Assembly: GCF_026340565.1 (NCBI RefSeq) | Contig: NZ_JAPEPB010000001.1 | Coordinates: 6,608,001 to 6,672,000 of the forward strand | Source: Kitasatospora sp. NBC_01287 | GTDB lineage: Bacteria > Actinomycetota > Actinomycetes > Streptomycetales > Streptomycetaceae | DNA: 64,000 nucleotides | Direction of reading: 5' to 3' | In this document: positions 42,369-52,003 of the stretch, piece by piece | How the letters are laid out: every line of letters begins with the position of its first letter | Numbering within the stretch: position 1 is the stretch's first letter | Program-made: the position numbers and the translations under genes | Notes under the pieces: model-generated | Told to the model about the DNA's origin: nothing | What the model saw: the letters and a program-made list of their open reading frames with translations, nothing else | The model's database searches: none

Positions 42369-43274
42369 TCAGACGGCCGCGCGGACCGCCGCGTCCACCC
42401 CCGGGTGGGCGAACTCGAAGCCGGCCGCCAGCAGCTTGCCCGGCACCACCCGGTGACTGCCCACCACCTCCACCGCCATCTCGCCCAGCGCCAGCTTCAG
42501 CGCGAACTCCGGCACCGGGAACGGCGTGGGCCGCCGCAGCACCCGGCCGAGCGCCGCCGTCAGCTCGGCGTTGGTGACCGGCTCCGGCGCGGTCAGGTTG
42601 ACCGGGCCGCTCAGCTCGGGGTGCTCCACCAGGAAGCGCAGCGCCGCGACCTGGTCGGTCAGCGAGATGAAGCTCCAGTACTGCCCGCCCGAGCCCAGCC
42701 GTCCGCCGAGCCCGAGGCGGAAGAGCGGGAACAGTCGCCCGCCGGCCCCGCCCGCGGCGGTCAGCACCAGCCCGGTCCGCGGATGCACCACCCGGATCCC
42801 CGCCTCGGCGGCCGGGCGGGCCGCGCCCTCCCAGTCCACGCAGACCCGGGCCAGGAAGTCGTCGCCGGCCGGCGCCGCCTCGTCGATCACCCGGTCGCCG
42901 GTCTGCCCGTAGTAGCCCACCGCCGAGCCGCTGATCAGGACGCTCGGCGGTGCGTCCAGACCCGGCAGCGCGGCGGCCAGGGTGCGGGTGCCCAGCACCC
43001 GGCTGTCGCGGATCTCCTGCTTGTAGGCGTCCGTCCAGCGGTGGTCCGCGACCCCGGCGCCCGCCAGGTGCACCACCGCGTGCACCCCGTCGAGGCCGGC
43101 GCGGTCCAGCTCGCCGCGCGCCGGGTTCCAACCGATCGCCACCGAGCCGTCGGGGCGCGGTCCGAGCGAGTCGCGGTGCCGGACCAGCCGGACCACCTGG
43201 TGGCCGTCGGCCAGCAGTGAACGGACGAGGGCGGAGCCGATCAGGCCCGAGGAACCGGTGACAGCGATGCGCAT
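42369..43274 (-). CDS. TIGR01777-family SDR epimerase
   Basis: A 301-residue extended short-chain dehydrogenase. The N-terminal MRIAVTGSSGLIGSALVRSL has the GxxGxxG dinucleotide motif, VVHLAGAGVADHRW and SVLISGSAVGYYG follow with the YxxxK region altered as usual for TIGR01777, and a C-terminal DUF1731 domain (FALKLALGEMAVEVVGSHRVVPGKLLAAGFEF) completes the family. Some relatives act in cell division or photosystem repair; the role here is unknown. The ATG at 43274 is used. Confidence 0.9.
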   Translation of the reverse strand: MRIAVTGSSGLIGSALVRSLLADGHQVVRLVRHRDSLGPRPDGSVAIGWNPARGELDRAGLDGVHAVVHLAGAGVADHRWTDAYKQEIRDSRVLGTRTLAAALPGLDAPPSVLISGSAVGYYGQTGDRVIDEAAPAGDDFLARVCVDWEGAARPAAEAGIRVVHPRTGLVLTAAGGAGGRLFPLFRLGLGGRLGSGGQYWSFISLTDQVAALRFLVEHPELSGPVNLTAPEPVTNAELTAALGRVLRRPTPFPVPEFALKLALGEMAVEVVGSHRVVPGKLLAAGFEFAHPGVDAAVRAAV

Positions 43275-43380
43275 GCGGCCATCCTGGCAGGCGCGCGGTC
43301 CGGCGCGGCCCAACCCGCCCGGACGGCCGCAGGTCAGGGCACCGCTGACGCGGCTTCACCGGGCCCGATACGGTACGGCG

Positions 43381-44814
43381 GTGAGCAACTCCACTCCTCC
43401 CGGCTGGTACCCCGACCCGGAGCCCGCCCCGGGTGGCGGAGTCGGGCACGAGCGTTTCTGGGACGGCGCCACCTGGACCGCCAGGACCCGGCCGCTGCCG
43501 CCGGCGGTTGTTGCCCCCCGACCGCTGCCCGCGCCGCTGCCCGCGCTGCCGCTCGCGCCGCCGGTCGTGCCTCCGCCCGTACCGCCGGTCGCGCGGCAGC
43601 CCATGGCGCCCCAGCCGGTGGTGCCCCAGCCGGTGGTGCCCCAGCCGTCGGCGCGGCCGGTCGCCGCCGGGCCCTCGGAGCCCGCCACCTCGCTCTCCGA
43701 CGCCTCGCCCGCCTACGGGCACCCGGCGATCCCCGAGCCCGAGTCGATCGGCGGCTACGGTTTCCCGGCCGCCGCGCTCGCCCCCGCGCCACCGCTCCCA
43801 CCGCCGCCGTCCGGGCCGCCGCCGTACGGCTACCAGCCGTCCCCCGGCTACCCGCGGCCCGGCCCGCCCCCGTACCCGGCGGCGCACCACGGCCAGCCGC
43901 CCCTGCCGCCGCTCCCGGGCACGGCCCTGGCCCCGGCCCCGGGCAAGCGCACCGGACTGATCACCGGCATCCTGGTCGGCGCCCTCGCGCTCATCATGGT
44001 CACGGCCGGGGTCTCCATCTCGCTGGTCAAGGGCTCGGGGCGGAACGACCGCGCCCCCAGCGCGGCCGTCCCCGTCCTGCCGGGCCCGCTGCCCGGCGCG
44101 GGCGCGCCTCCCACGGGTGCCCCCGCCACCCCGGGTGACGGCGACCCGTCGGACCCCGCCGGAGCCGCCCCGGCACCGGGCGGCTCCCCGCAGAGCCAGT
44201 CCCCGGTCTCGCCCGACGGCGGCAGCGTGCGGGACGCGGTGCACGACTGGAGCATCCCGCTGCCCAGCGGTTGGGACTCCGCCGAGCACGACGCCTCGAC
44301 CGCCGCCCTGCTGGTCACCGGCGCCTACCAGTGCGCCACCCCCGGTGGCTGCGTCCGGGGCAACTTCACGGTCGACAGCCGACCCACCGACGGCCCCGAC
44401 GCCGAGACGGTGGCCCGCCGCACCATGTCCGACTACGCCCCCCAGATCTTCGGCCCGCTCGTCTCGCACCAGGAGCTGACCAGCGGGCCGGTCACGGTGG
44501 CGGGGCTGGGCGGCTTCGCGGTCCGCTGGCACGTGCTCCCGCAGCAGGCGAGCCCCGGCTACCTGCTGCTGATCGCCCTGCCGGCCCCCGGTGGCGGCTA
44601 CACCACCCTGGTCGGCTCGGTCGACGACGACCCGCGGGCGCCGCTGCCCGCCGTGCTGGACCAGATCGCCACCGGCATCCGCACCACCACCACCACGCCG
44701 GCCCCGGGCACGGCTCCCGCCCCCACCTCTCCGAACGCCCCCTCCGGCTCTGCTCCCGCGCCCACCACCCCCGCCACGGCCCCCGTCACGAGCCTGCCGC
44801 CCAACGCGACCTGA
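43381..44814 (+). CDS. DUF2510 single-span membrane protein
   Basis: A 477-residue protein. The DUF2510 motif (PPGWYPDPEP...HERFWDGATWT) is at residues 5-38; a Pro-rich cytosolic linker follows; one membrane helix (LITGILVGALALIMVTAGVSI) lies near 197-217; then a Pro/Gly-rich stalk and an extracytoplasmic domain (~280-430) with two Cys (YQCATPGGCVRG), probably a disulfide. A Thr/Pro tail ends it. The GTG at 43381 lacks a ribosome site and may be leaderless. Function unknown, surface-exposed by topology. Confidence 0.8.
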   Translation: MSNSTPPGWYPDPEPAPGGGVGHERFWDGATWTARTRPLPPAVVAPRPLPAPLPALPLAPPVVPPPVPPVARQPMAPQPVVPQPVVPQPSARPVAAGPSEPATSLSDASPAYGHPAIPEPESIGGYGFPAAALAPAPPLPPPPSGPPPYGYQPSPGYPRPGPPPYPAAHHGQPPLPPLPGTALAPAPGKRTGLITGILVGALALIMVTAGVSISLVKGSGRNDRAPSAAVPVLPGPLPGAGAPPTGAPATPGDGDPSDPAGAAPAPGGSPQSQSPVSPDGGSVRDAVHDWSIPLPSGWDSAEHDASTAALLVTGAYQCATPGGCVRGNFTVDSRPTDGPDAETVARRTMSDYAPQIFGPLVSHQELTSGPVTVAGLGGFAVRWHVLPQQASPGYLLLIALPAPGGGYTTLVGSVDDDPRAPLPAVLDQIATGIRTTTTTPAPGTAPAPTSPNAPSGSAPAPTTPATAPVTSLPPNAT

Positions 44815-45050
44815 GCGGAGCGATGCCGACCAACCCGGAGACCATCGAGCAGGCGCTCACCGACCCGGTCAAGACGACCCGGTGCGGAGTACATGCCGGC
44901 CCGGGACGGGGTTCTCGCGCGCATCGACGAGGAAAGCCCGCGGCGGGGTGCGGCGGGGTCGCTCCGGCGCGCACGGCCTCGCACCGTCACCGGCACTCTA
45001 CTCAGCGGTCCGCTGGACGGCACCGCCCGTGTCGCGGAGCTCGCCGACTC

Positions 45051-46091
45051 TCAACTGCGCTGCCGGGCGGCCTTCTCGCGCCGGGCGCGCTCGACCGCGG
45101 CCTCGTACGTCGAGTCGATGGCGCTCTGGTCGCGGGCGGCGATGATCGGGCTGTCGTCGGCGCCGGGCTCGTGCGGCGGCCACGTCGAGGGCCGCTCACG
45201 CAGGGTGTAGGGGGCGGGGACGTGGGGGGCCGGGGGCTGGGTGTTCGTCTTCCTGCGGCGGGGGCTGCGGTCGCTGCGTGAAGTGCCGTGGGTGAAGCGC
45301 AGTTCCTGCCGGATCTCCCTGGCCCGGGCTTGGGCCCGGACCGGGTCGGCGATGACGCCGTGGGCGCCCGCGTCGGCCAGCACGAGGTGGACCGGCCGGT
45401 GGGGGCCGTCGACGGCGGGGTCGGTGCTGTTGCAGAACGGGCAGTTGCGGTCGGCGTCGACGAGCCAGCCGTCCTCGCAGTCCGGCCGGTCGCAGTCGTG
45501 GGGGACGACCAGGCTGTAGGCGCACTGGTCAGGTGTGTGCACCCCTTCGCGGTTGTTGGCCAGCGGCAGGTTCGCCCAGTGCCTCCACCAGCGTCGGTTG
45601 ATCCGGTCGACCATCCGCTGCTGGCCGACCCGCTGGACCTCGATCCGGACGATCTCGGCCACGCTGCTGTGGAAGTCCCCGCCGCACAGGCTCAGCAGCG
45701 CGTCCGGGAAGGACCTCATGACCTTGCTGAACGGGTCGCGCCTGGAAGAGTCGGTGCACTCCGGGCAGGCGCCGCCGCGCATCGGGGTGCTGCAGATCCG
45801 GCAGGCGCCGCGGCAGCGCCGGCAGATGCCGCCCTGCTGGCGTTCGCCGCTGCTGATCGGGACTCGGCACTCGGCGCACTCCGTCCGGCAGACGGGGCAG
45901 AGGTGGTCGCCGGCGTGCGGGCGGTCCAGGACGCGTTCCTGGCAGCGCAGGCACCGGTCGGTGTCGGTCGAGCCCAGGGAGCCGCGCGGGTCGACGTTGC
46001 GGTAGACCTCGATCACCGGGTTCGTGGGGCACGAGCCGCAGCGCAGCTCCAGCACGTACCCGGTCGAGTCACCCATCGGCGCCTGCGCCAT
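45051..46091 (-). CDS. Multi-zinc-ribbon protein, unknown function
   Basis: A 346-residue protein with at least six CxxC-type knuckles: RCGSCP, RCLRCQ, LCPVCRTECAEC, ICRRCRGACRIC, ACPEC (all before residue 115), then PDCEDG and NCPFC near 205-220. The first half looks like stacked zinc ribbons. The middle is helical (FPDALLSLCGGDFHSSVAEIVRIEVQRVG) and the C-terminus basic and disordered. I do not recognise the family. Protein- or nucleic-acid-binding is inferred from the ribbons. Starts at 46091 (ATG eight codons later is possible). The 236 bp before 45051 show only fragments. Confidence 0.6.
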   Translation of the reverse strand: MAQAPMGDSTGYVLELRCGSCPTNPVIEVYRNVDPRGSLGSTDTDRCLRCQERVLDRPHAGDHLCPVCRTECAECRVPISSGERQQGGICRRCRGACRICSTPMRGGACPECTDSSRRDPFSKVMRSFPDALLSLCGGDFHSSVAEIVRIEVQRVGQQRMVDRINRRWWRHWANLPLANNREGVHTPDQCAYSLVVPHDCDRPDCEDGWLVDADRNCPFCNSTDPAVDGPHRPVHLVLADAGAHGVIADPVRAQARAREIRQELRFTHGTSRSDRSPRRRKTNTQPPAPHVPAPYTLRERPSTWPPHEPGADDSPIIAARDQSAIDSTYEAAVERARREKAARQRS

Positions 46092-46334
46092 CGTCAGCTT
46101 CCTTCCTGCGAGCTTCGTGTCGGTCGGTCGGTCAGCCGGTCGCCGACTCGGACCCGCTCACGTATCCCCCTCCGGGAGCGGAGGATCTGCACCGCGGAGC
46201 CTCCGACTCTTCACACACAGTCATACCGCATCCGCTCGGCGGCGCGAACAACTGCCGGCCACTACGCCGGAGCGCCTTCCCCAGCTGGGCGACGAGGCCT
46301 GGCCCGAGATCCTGGAGGTGCTCGGCGGTCGGCC

Positions 46335-46850
46335 TCAATCCCCGTAGATCTCCCACAACTTGGGGAATCGTTTCGCCATCACGGCCGGGTCCGCGAAGTC
46401 GAACGGCGCCCCCTCGGGCTGCCGCGGCTGGCTGCTGCCCAGGTCCGGCAGCGGCAGCCCGGTGAGCTGCTCGTGCGCCTCGTCGGGGGCGTAGCCGAAC
46501 TCCTCGGCGTCGCCGTCCTCCTCCTCGTCGAAGTCCGGCACCAGCTCCGCCAGGTCGTCCGGATGGTGCACCGCGCCCTCGAACACCTCCCGGCCCTGGG
46601 CGATCAGCCAGCAGCGGAAGAAGTCGAAGGAGTCCTCCGACACCTCGCCGAGCAGCAGGTGCGCCGCGCCCCACAGCTCGCGGGTGTAGGCCCGCTGGAA
46701 CCGCGCCTCGAAGAGCCGGGCGAAGTCGATCACCTCGTCCGGGGTCAGCTGCGCGAGCCGATCCACCAGCAGGTCGGCCTGGTCGTCCGGGTCCCCGTCG
46801 GCGGCGTCGCGGGTCTCGTCGATGATCTGCCAGAAGTCCGTCTCGTACAT
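46335..46850 (-). CDS. DUF4240 domain-containing protein
   Basis: A 171-residue acidic protein beginning MYETDFWQIIDETRDAADGDPDDQADLLVDRLAQL with FARLFEARFQRAYTRELWGAAHLL, the DUF4240 signature. A very acidic loop (DFDEEEDGDAEEFGY) follows at ~105-120. These proteins are common in Streptomyces accessory DNA with unknown role; an immunity-type function has been suggested for similar folds, without evidence here. The ATG at 46850 is preferred to the GTG before it. Confidence 0.82.
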   Translation of the reverse strand: MYETDFWQIIDETRDAADGDPDDQADLLVDRLAQLTPDEVIDFARLFEARFQRAYTRELWGAAHLLLGEVSEDSFDFFRCWLIAQGREVFEGAVHHPDDLAELVPDFDEEEDGDAEEFGYAPDEAHEQLTGLPLPDLGSSQPRQPEGAPFDFADPAVMAKRFPKLWEIYGD

Positions 46851-46938
46851 CACCGCTCCAGCATGGCCGCTCCGCCGCCCGAACGCACACCACCCGCGCC
46901 CGCGCCACTCCCGCCACGCCCCCCGTTCGGGTGAGGCG

Positions 46939-47523
46939 TCACCCCCGCGCGAGCGTTCGCACAGTCTCGGGCAGCAAGGTGTGCTCGGCCGCCAGTACCC
47001 GCTCGGCCAAGCTCTCCACCGTGTCCCCGGGCAGCACCGGCACCTCGCGCCGCGCGATCACCGGCCCCTCGTCGTACCGCGCGGTCACCTGGTGGACGGA
47101 CGCGCCGGAGACCAGGTCCCCGGCGGCCAGGACGCTCTCGTGGACGTGCCGGCCGTGCATCCCGGGCCCGCCGTGCCGGGGAAGCAGCGCGGGGTGCACA
47201 TTGATGACGCGTCCGGCACAGGCGTCCAGCACCGCGGGCCCCACCTTCTTCAGGTACCCGGCGGTGACCACCAGGTCGACCCCGTGCGCGCGCAGCAGTT
47301 CGAGCATCGCCCGGTCCAGCTCGTCCGCCTCGGGATGGGTCCGCCCGGAGAGGTGGGCCTGCCCGATGCCCAGCTCAGCCGCGTGCGCGAGCGCGCCGGA
47401 GCCGCTGTTGTTGCTGATCACCAGCACCACCCGGTACGGCGACCCGGGCTCCGACGAACCAGCGGTCAGCGCACGCAGGTTGGATCCGGCGTGGGAGGCG
47501 AGGACGGCGACGTTGAAGGACAT
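46939..47523 (-). CDS. purN: Phosphoribosylglycinamide formyltransferase-like protein
   Basis: A 194-residue formyltransferase fold. NVAVLASHAGSNLRAL (phosphate loop), VTAGYLKKV, INVHPALLPRHGGPGMHG (Asn and His of the catalytic triad) and QVTARYDEGPVIA (catalytic Asp) are present, so it could transfer formyl from 10-formyl-THF to GAR. In Streptomyces purN is normally next to purH; here it stands alone beside accessory genes, so it may be a paralogue with another acceptor. The ATG is at 47523. Confidence 0.8.
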   Translation of the reverse strand: MSFNVAVLASHAGSNLRALTAGSSEPGSPYRVVLVISNNSGSGALAHAAELGIGQAHLSGRTHPEADELDRAMLELLRAHGVDLVVTAGYLKKVGPAVLDACAGRVINVHPALLPRHGGPGMHGRHVHESVLAAGDLVSGASVHQVTARYDEGPVIARREVPVLPGDTVESLAERVLAAEHTLLPETVRTLARG

Positions 47524-47548
47524 GGCCCGATCATGGCAGGGCAGCCCC

Positions 47549-48115
47549 TCAGCCACCGCCCAGGTCGGCCTCCACCGCGAAGGGCGCCACGGCCTTCACC
47601 AGCCCGGTGAACAGCGCGCCGTCACGGTAGGCCCTGGTCGCAGGGTCGAGCAGGTAGGTGTGGACGAGCGGGACCCCGGTGGGTGGCTGCTCCACCCGCC
47701 AGTAGAAGGGGATCCCGGCGGTGGCGTACTGGTGGACCTTCGCGACCCGGTCGGTGGTCTCGGAGCCCGGCGAGACCACCTCGACCACCAGCAGGACGTG
47801 CTCGGGGCGGGTCGGTGCGACATCGATCGTCTCGGCCCGGTAGACGACGACATCGGGCCTGCGGGTGGTGAGCGGCACGTCCCGCAGCCGCACGTCGAAG
47901 TCGGTGTCGGCGTTCCACTCCGGGCCGGCGGCGGAGTCGAGGGCGTTGGCCAGGAGCCGGGCCAGGCGATTGTGCCGCTTGGTGGCCCTGGGGCTCACGA
48001 CGACCATCCCGTCCACGATCTCGATGCCCGCGCACTGCTCCTCGGACCAGGAGTCGTACTCCTCCGCGCTGATCTGCGTGTGCATCCACGCGGGTGCGAC
48101 CATCTCGGCGGTCAT
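47549..48115 (-). CDS. Uma2-family restriction-endonuclease-fold protein
   Basis: A 188-residue Uma2 (DUF820) protein. WSEEQCAGIEIVDGMVVVSP, RHNRLARLLANAL, RRPDVVVY (catalytic Asp), LLVVEVVSPGSETTDRVAKVHQYATAGIPFYW (catalytic Glu-x-Lys-type region) match the family. These PD-(D/E)XK-fold proteins are numerous in Streptomyces; nuclease activity is inferred, targets unknown. A GGGGAGG site precedes the ATG at 48115. Confidence 0.88.
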   Translation of the reverse strand: MTAEMVAPAWMHTQISAEEYDSWSEEQCAGIEIVDGMVVVSPRATKRHNRLARLLANALDSAAGPEWNADTDFDVRLRDVPLTTRRPDVVVYRAETIDVAPTRPEHVLLVVEVVSPGSETTDRVAKVHQYATAGIPFYWRVEQPPTGVPLVHTYLLDPATRAYRDGALFTGLVKAVAPFAVEADLGGG

Positions 48116-48225
48116 GGCGTACCTCCCCTGAGCGCGCTCCACGGGCCTGCCGCTGCTCAGCTCAGAGTACCCGTCCGGTGCCTCCTGCCCCGCCGTGCGA
48201 CCGCGCCACCGGCGCGCGACGGCGA

Positions 48226-48262
48226 ACGGCCGGTGCACCCCCGGAAGGGGTGCACCGGCCGT
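48226..48262 (-). terminator. Terminator after sucB
   Basis: 16-bp perfect arms with a 5-nt loop (CGGAA), 32 bp past the sucB stop. Confidence 0.85.
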
Positions 48263-48293
48263 CGGGTCCCGCGTGCCGCGGAGCGCTAGCGCG

Positions 48294-50084
48294 TCACAGG
48301 CCGAGCTCGACCTCGAACTCGCCGGACTCCAGGATCTCCTTGACGGCGACCAGGTAGCGGGCGGCGTCGGCGCCGTCCACCAGGCGGTGGTCGTAGGAGA
48401 GCGACAGGTAGGTCATGTCGCGGACGCCGATGACGGTGCCCTCCTCGGTCTCGATGACCACGGGGCGCTTGACCGTCGCGCCGATGCCCAGGATGGCGAC
48501 CTGGTTCGGCGGCACGATGACGGTGTCGAAGAGCGCGCCGCGCGAGCCGGTGTTGCTGATGGTGAAGGTGGCGCCGGACAGCTCGTCCGGGGTGATCTTG
48601 CTGCCGCGCACCTTACTGGCCAGCTCCGCGGTCTTCTTGGAGATGCCGGCGAGGTTGAGGTCGCCCGCCCCCTTGATGACCGGGGTCATCAGACCCTTCT
48701 CGGAGTCCACCGCGATACCGATGTTCTCGGTGTCGAAGTAGGTGACGGTGCCCTCGGCCTCGTTGATCCGGGCGTTGATCGAGGGGTGGCTCTTCAGAGC
48801 CTGGGCGGCGGCCTTGACGAAGAACGGCATCGGGGACAGCTTCACGCCCTCGCGGGCGAGGAAGGCGTCCTTGGCCTTGCCGCGCAGCTTCATGACCTTG
48901 GTGACGTCCACCTCGACCACGCTGGTCAGCTGGGCCTGCTCGTGCAGGGCCTTCAGCATGTTGTCGCCGATGACCTTGCGCATCCGGGTCATCTTGACCG
49001 TCTGGCCGCGCAGCGGGGACGGCGCGGCAGCGGCCTTCGGCGCGGCGGCCGGCGCGGCAGCGGCCGGTGCGGCGGCAGCGGCGGCGGCGGCCTCGGCGGC
49101 GGCGATGACGTCCTGCTTGCGGATCCGACCGCCGACACCGGAGCCGGCGACGGCGGAGAGCGCGACACCGTGCTCGGCGGCGAGCTTGCGGACCAGCGGG
49201 GTGACGTACGCGTCACCGGCGTCGGCGGCGACCGGGGCCGGGGCAGCCGGGGCAGCGACCGGAGCGGGCGCGGCCACGGGTGCCGGGGCGGCGACCGGGG
49301 CCGGCGCGGCCGGAGCCACCGGAGCCGGCGCGGCGGCGACCGGGGCCGGGGCAGCCGGGGCGACCGGTGCCGGAGCGGCGACCGGAGCGGGGGCGGCGAC
49401 CGGAGCCGGGGCCGGGGCGGCCACCGGAGCGGGCGCGGCCGGAGCAGCCGGGGCAGCCGGAGCGGCACCCGCCGCGCCGATCAGCGCGAGCTGGGCGCCG
49501 ACCTCGGCGCTCTCGTCCTCACCGACCAGGATCTGCAGCACGACGCCGGCGACCGGCGACGGGATCTCGGTGTCGACCTTGTCGGTCGAGACCTCGAGCA
49601 GCGGCTCGTCGACCTCGATGGCCTCACCCACGGCCTTCAGCCAGCGGGTGACGGTGCCCTCGGTGACCGACTCGCCCAGCGCGGGCAGCAGCACCGGAGT
49701 GGCGTCACCCGCCGGTGCGGCGGCGACCGGAGCCGGCGCGGCCGGAGCGGCCGGGGCGGCCGGGGCGACGGGCGCCGGAGCGGCGACCGGGGCCTCGGCG
49801 ACCGGGGCGGGGGCAGCCGGCGCGGCGGCGGGGACGGGGGCGCCCGAGCCGTCGTCGATGATCGCCAGTTCGGCGCCCACCTCGACCGTCTCGTCCTCGG
49901 CGACCTTGATCGACGCGAGGATGCCGGAGACCGGCGCGGGGATCTCGGTGTCGACCTTGTCGGTCGAGACCTCGAGCAGCGGCTCGTCGACCTCCACTCG
50001 CTCGCCCTCGGCCTTCAGCCAGCGGGTGACAGTACCTTCGGACACGCTCTCGCCCAGCGCGGGCAGCGTTACTGAGACCGCCAT
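48294..50084 (-). CDS. sucB: 2-oxoacid dehydrogenase E2 (dihydrolipoyl acyltransferase)
   Basis: A 596-residue E2 core of the 2-oxoglutarate dehydrogenase type. Two N-terminal lipoyl domains (EVSTDKVDTEIPAPVSG and EVSTDKVDTEIPSPVAG; Lys is lipoylated) are separated by Ala/Pro linkers. A peripheral subunit-binding domain (VTPLVRKLAAEHGVAL, GSGVGGRIRKQDVIAA) precedes the catalytic domain with TFTISNTGSRGALFDT and the C-terminal SYDHRLVDGADAA active-site His. The long second linker is a near-perfect AP-rich repeat. It lies directly upstream of nothing and just after lpd on the same strand (74-bp gap), likely one operon. LipA/LipB supply its cofactor. Confidence 0.93.
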   Translation of the reverse strand: MAVSVTLPALGESVSEGTVTRWLKAEGERVEVDEPLLEVSTDKVDTEIPAPVSGILASIKVAEDETVEVGAELAIIDDGSGAPVPAAAPAAPAPVAEAPVAAPAPVAPAAPAAPAAPAPVAAAPAGDATPVLLPALGESVTEGTVTRWLKAVGEAIEVDEPLLEVSTDKVDTEIPSPVAGVVLQILVGEDESAEVGAQLALIGAAGAAPAAPAAPAAPAPVAAPAPAPVAAPAPVAAPAPVAPAAPAPVAAAPAPVAPAAPAPVAAPAPVAAPAPVAAPAAPAPVAADAGDAYVTPLVRKLAAEHGVALSAVAGSGVGGRIRKQDVIAAAEAAAAAAAAPAAAAPAAAPKAAAAPSPLRGQTVKMTRMRKVIGDNMLKALHEQAQLTSVVEVDVTKVMKLRGKAKDAFLAREGVKLSPMPFFVKAAAQALKSHPSINARINEAEGTVTYFDTENIGIAVDSEKGLMTPVIKGAGDLNLAGISKKTAELASKVRGSKITPDELSGATFTISNTGSRGALFDTVIVPPNQVAILGIGATVKRPVVIETEEGTVIGVRDMTYLSLSYDHRLVDGADAARYLVAVKEILESGEFEVELGL

Positions 50085-50158
50085 GGTTTCAGCGACTCCT
50101 ATCAAGTCTTGCGTTCAGGAAGTTCGGGGAAAGGTAAGGACGAGCGGGGCGGGCGCGA

Positions 50159-51547
50159 TCAGTCGTGCGCGTGCAGCGGCTTGCCGGCCAGCGCCAGGTG
50201 GGCCTCGCCGAGCGCCTCGGACTGGGTCGGGTGGGCGTGGATGAGCTGCGCGACCTCGGCCGGCAGCGCCTCCCAGTTGTAGATGAGCTGAGCCTCGCCG
50301 ACCTGCTCACCCATCCGGGCGCCGACCATGTGGACACCCACCACGGCGCCGTCCTTGACCTGCACCAGCTTGATCTCGCCGGAGGTCTTGAGGATCTTGC
50401 TCTTGCCGTTGCCGGCCAGGCTGTACTTGAGCGAGACGACCTTCTCCTTGCCGTACAGCTCGATGGCCTTGGCCTCGGAGATGCCGACCGAGGCGACCTC
50501 GGGGTTGGAGTAGGTGACCCGCGGCACGCCGTCGTAGTCGATCGGGACGGCCTTCAGGCCGGCCAGGCGCTCGGCGACCAGGATGCCCTCGGCGAAGCCG
50601 ACGTGGGCCAGCTGCAGGGTCGGGGCGAGGTCGCCGACGGCGGAGATGGTGGGCACGTTGGTGCGCATGTACTCGTCGACCAGGACGTAGCCGCGCTCCA
50701 TGGCGACCCCGGCCTCCTCGTAGCCCAGGCCGGCCGAGACGGGACCGCGGCCGATGGCGACCAGCAGCAGGTCGGCGTCGATCTGCTTGCCGTTCTCGGT
50801 CGAGACGCGCACGCCGGCCTCGGTGTACTCGACGCCCGAGAAGCGGGCCTTGAGCTCGAACTTGATGCCACGCTTGCGGAAGGCCCGCTCCAGCAGCTTG
50901 GAGGAGTTCTCGTCCTCCAGCGGAACCAGGTGCGGCAGGGCCTCGACGATGGTGACGTCGACGCCGAAGGACTTCCAGACGGAGGCGAACTCGACGCCGA
51001 TCACGCCGCCGCCGAGGATGACGGCCGACTGCGGGACGCGGTCGAGCTTGAGGGCGTGGTCGGAGGAGATGACCCGGTCGCCGTCGATGGTCAGGCCGGG
51101 CAGCGACTTCGGCACGGAGCCGGTGGCGAGGACGATGTGGCGGCCCTCGACCCGCTGGCCGTTGACGTCCACCGAGGTCGGCGAGGAGAGCCGGCCCTCA
51201 CCGGTGATGTAGTGGACCTTGCGCGAGGCGACCAGGCCCTGCAGGCCCTTGTACAGGCCCGAGACGACGTCGTCCTTGTACTTGTGGACGCCCTTGATGT
51301 CGATGCCCTGGAAGGTCGCCAGCACGCCGAACTCGGCGGCCTCGCGAGTCTCGTCGGCGATCTCGGCGGCGTGCAGCAGCGCCTTGGTGGGAATGCAGCC
51401 CCGGTGCAGGCAGGTGCCGCCCAGCTCGCCCTTCTCGATCAGGGCCACGCTCAGGCCCAGCTGCGCGGCGCGGAGCGCCGCGGCGTAGCCGCCGCTTCCG
51501 CCTCCGAGAATGACTACGTCGAAAACGGTGCTGGCGTCGTTCGCCAC
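50159..51547 (-). CDS. lpdA: Dihydrolipoamide dehydrogenase (E3)
   Basis: A 462-residue flavoprotein reoxidising dihydrolipoamide on E2 with NAD+. FDVVILGGGSGGYAAALRAA (FAD), GGTCLHRGCIPTK (redox-active Cys pair), SAVILGGGVIGVEFAS (NAD), PTISAVGDLA and the C-terminal HAHPTQSEALGEAHLAL (His-Glu acid-base dyad) are intact. The GTG at 51547 with GGAGG upstream is chosen. It leads the lpd-sucB pair. The 456-bp gap to pepA contains a terminator and otherwise nothing evident except the lpd promoter region. Confidence 0.95.
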   Translation of the reverse strand: MANDASTVFDVVILGGGSGGYAAALRAAQLGLSVALIEKGELGGTCLHRGCIPTKALLHAAEIADETREAAEFGVLATFQGIDIKGVHKYKDDVVSGLYKGLQGLVASRKVHYITGEGRLSSPTSVDVNGQRVEGRHIVLATGSVPKSLPGLTIDGDRVISSDHALKLDRVPQSAVILGGGVIGVEFASVWKSFGVDVTIVEALPHLVPLEDENSSKLLERAFRKRGIKFELKARFSGVEYTEAGVRVSTENGKQIDADLLLVAIGRGPVSAGLGYEEAGVAMERGYVLVDEYMRTNVPTISAVGDLAPTLQLAHVGFAEGILVAERLAGLKAVPIDYDGVPRVTYSNPEVASVGISEAKAIELYGKEKVVSLKYSLAGNGKSKILKTSGEIKLVQVKDGAVVGVHMVGARMGEQVGEAQLIYNWEALPAEVAQLIHAHPTQSEALGEAHLALAGKPLHAHD

Positions 51548-51911
51548 GTCACGTCCTCCATGCCATGGGGTGTGGATCCGTCCGGGCCGGTGCTGGTCCG
51601 GTGTGCGGGAAGCCCTTGTGAGGCGCCCAGTCGTGCCGGAAATACATCTTCGCACTTGTTCACGGCGACTGATGTCCGGGTCCACCCCCCAGCAGGTCCG
51701 CCAGGGGGCGGTGACACCCGTCAGTAGCAGTGTCTGCGCAGCTCACGGCAGTCCTGGCCGGGCGGCGGCGGCCCGCGGCCCTGCCGGCCCGCGACCTCGA
51801 TTCCATGTGGTGGAAGAAAGTTTCGCCGGAGGCGAACAGGCAGGCGAGTGGGACTTGAGGACTACCCGCGGGTAACCGGGTGGCGGAGCCGGCCGCGGGA
51901 TCGGCCGAAGC

Positions 51912-51949
51912 CGACAGGGCCCGGTGTCATCGGACACCGGACCCTGTCG
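51912..51949 (-). terminator. Terminator after pepA
   Basis: 17-bp arms with one mismatch and a 4-nt loop (ATCG), 55 bp past the pepA stop. Confidence 0.8.
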
Positions 51950-52003
51950 TGAATCGGAGGAACGGCCAAGGACTCAGCCCCGGACCGGTCCCGGCCCGCG
52001 GGC

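Noticed and set aside
44824..45050. Short plus-strand gene starting at 44824
   Set aside because: After about 20 codons the frame loses protein character; a different frame looks protein-like later, so at most debris.
48195..51727. Long plus-strand frames opposite sucB and lpdA
   Set aside because: Gly/Arg/Asp-rich shadows of the E2 and E3 genes.
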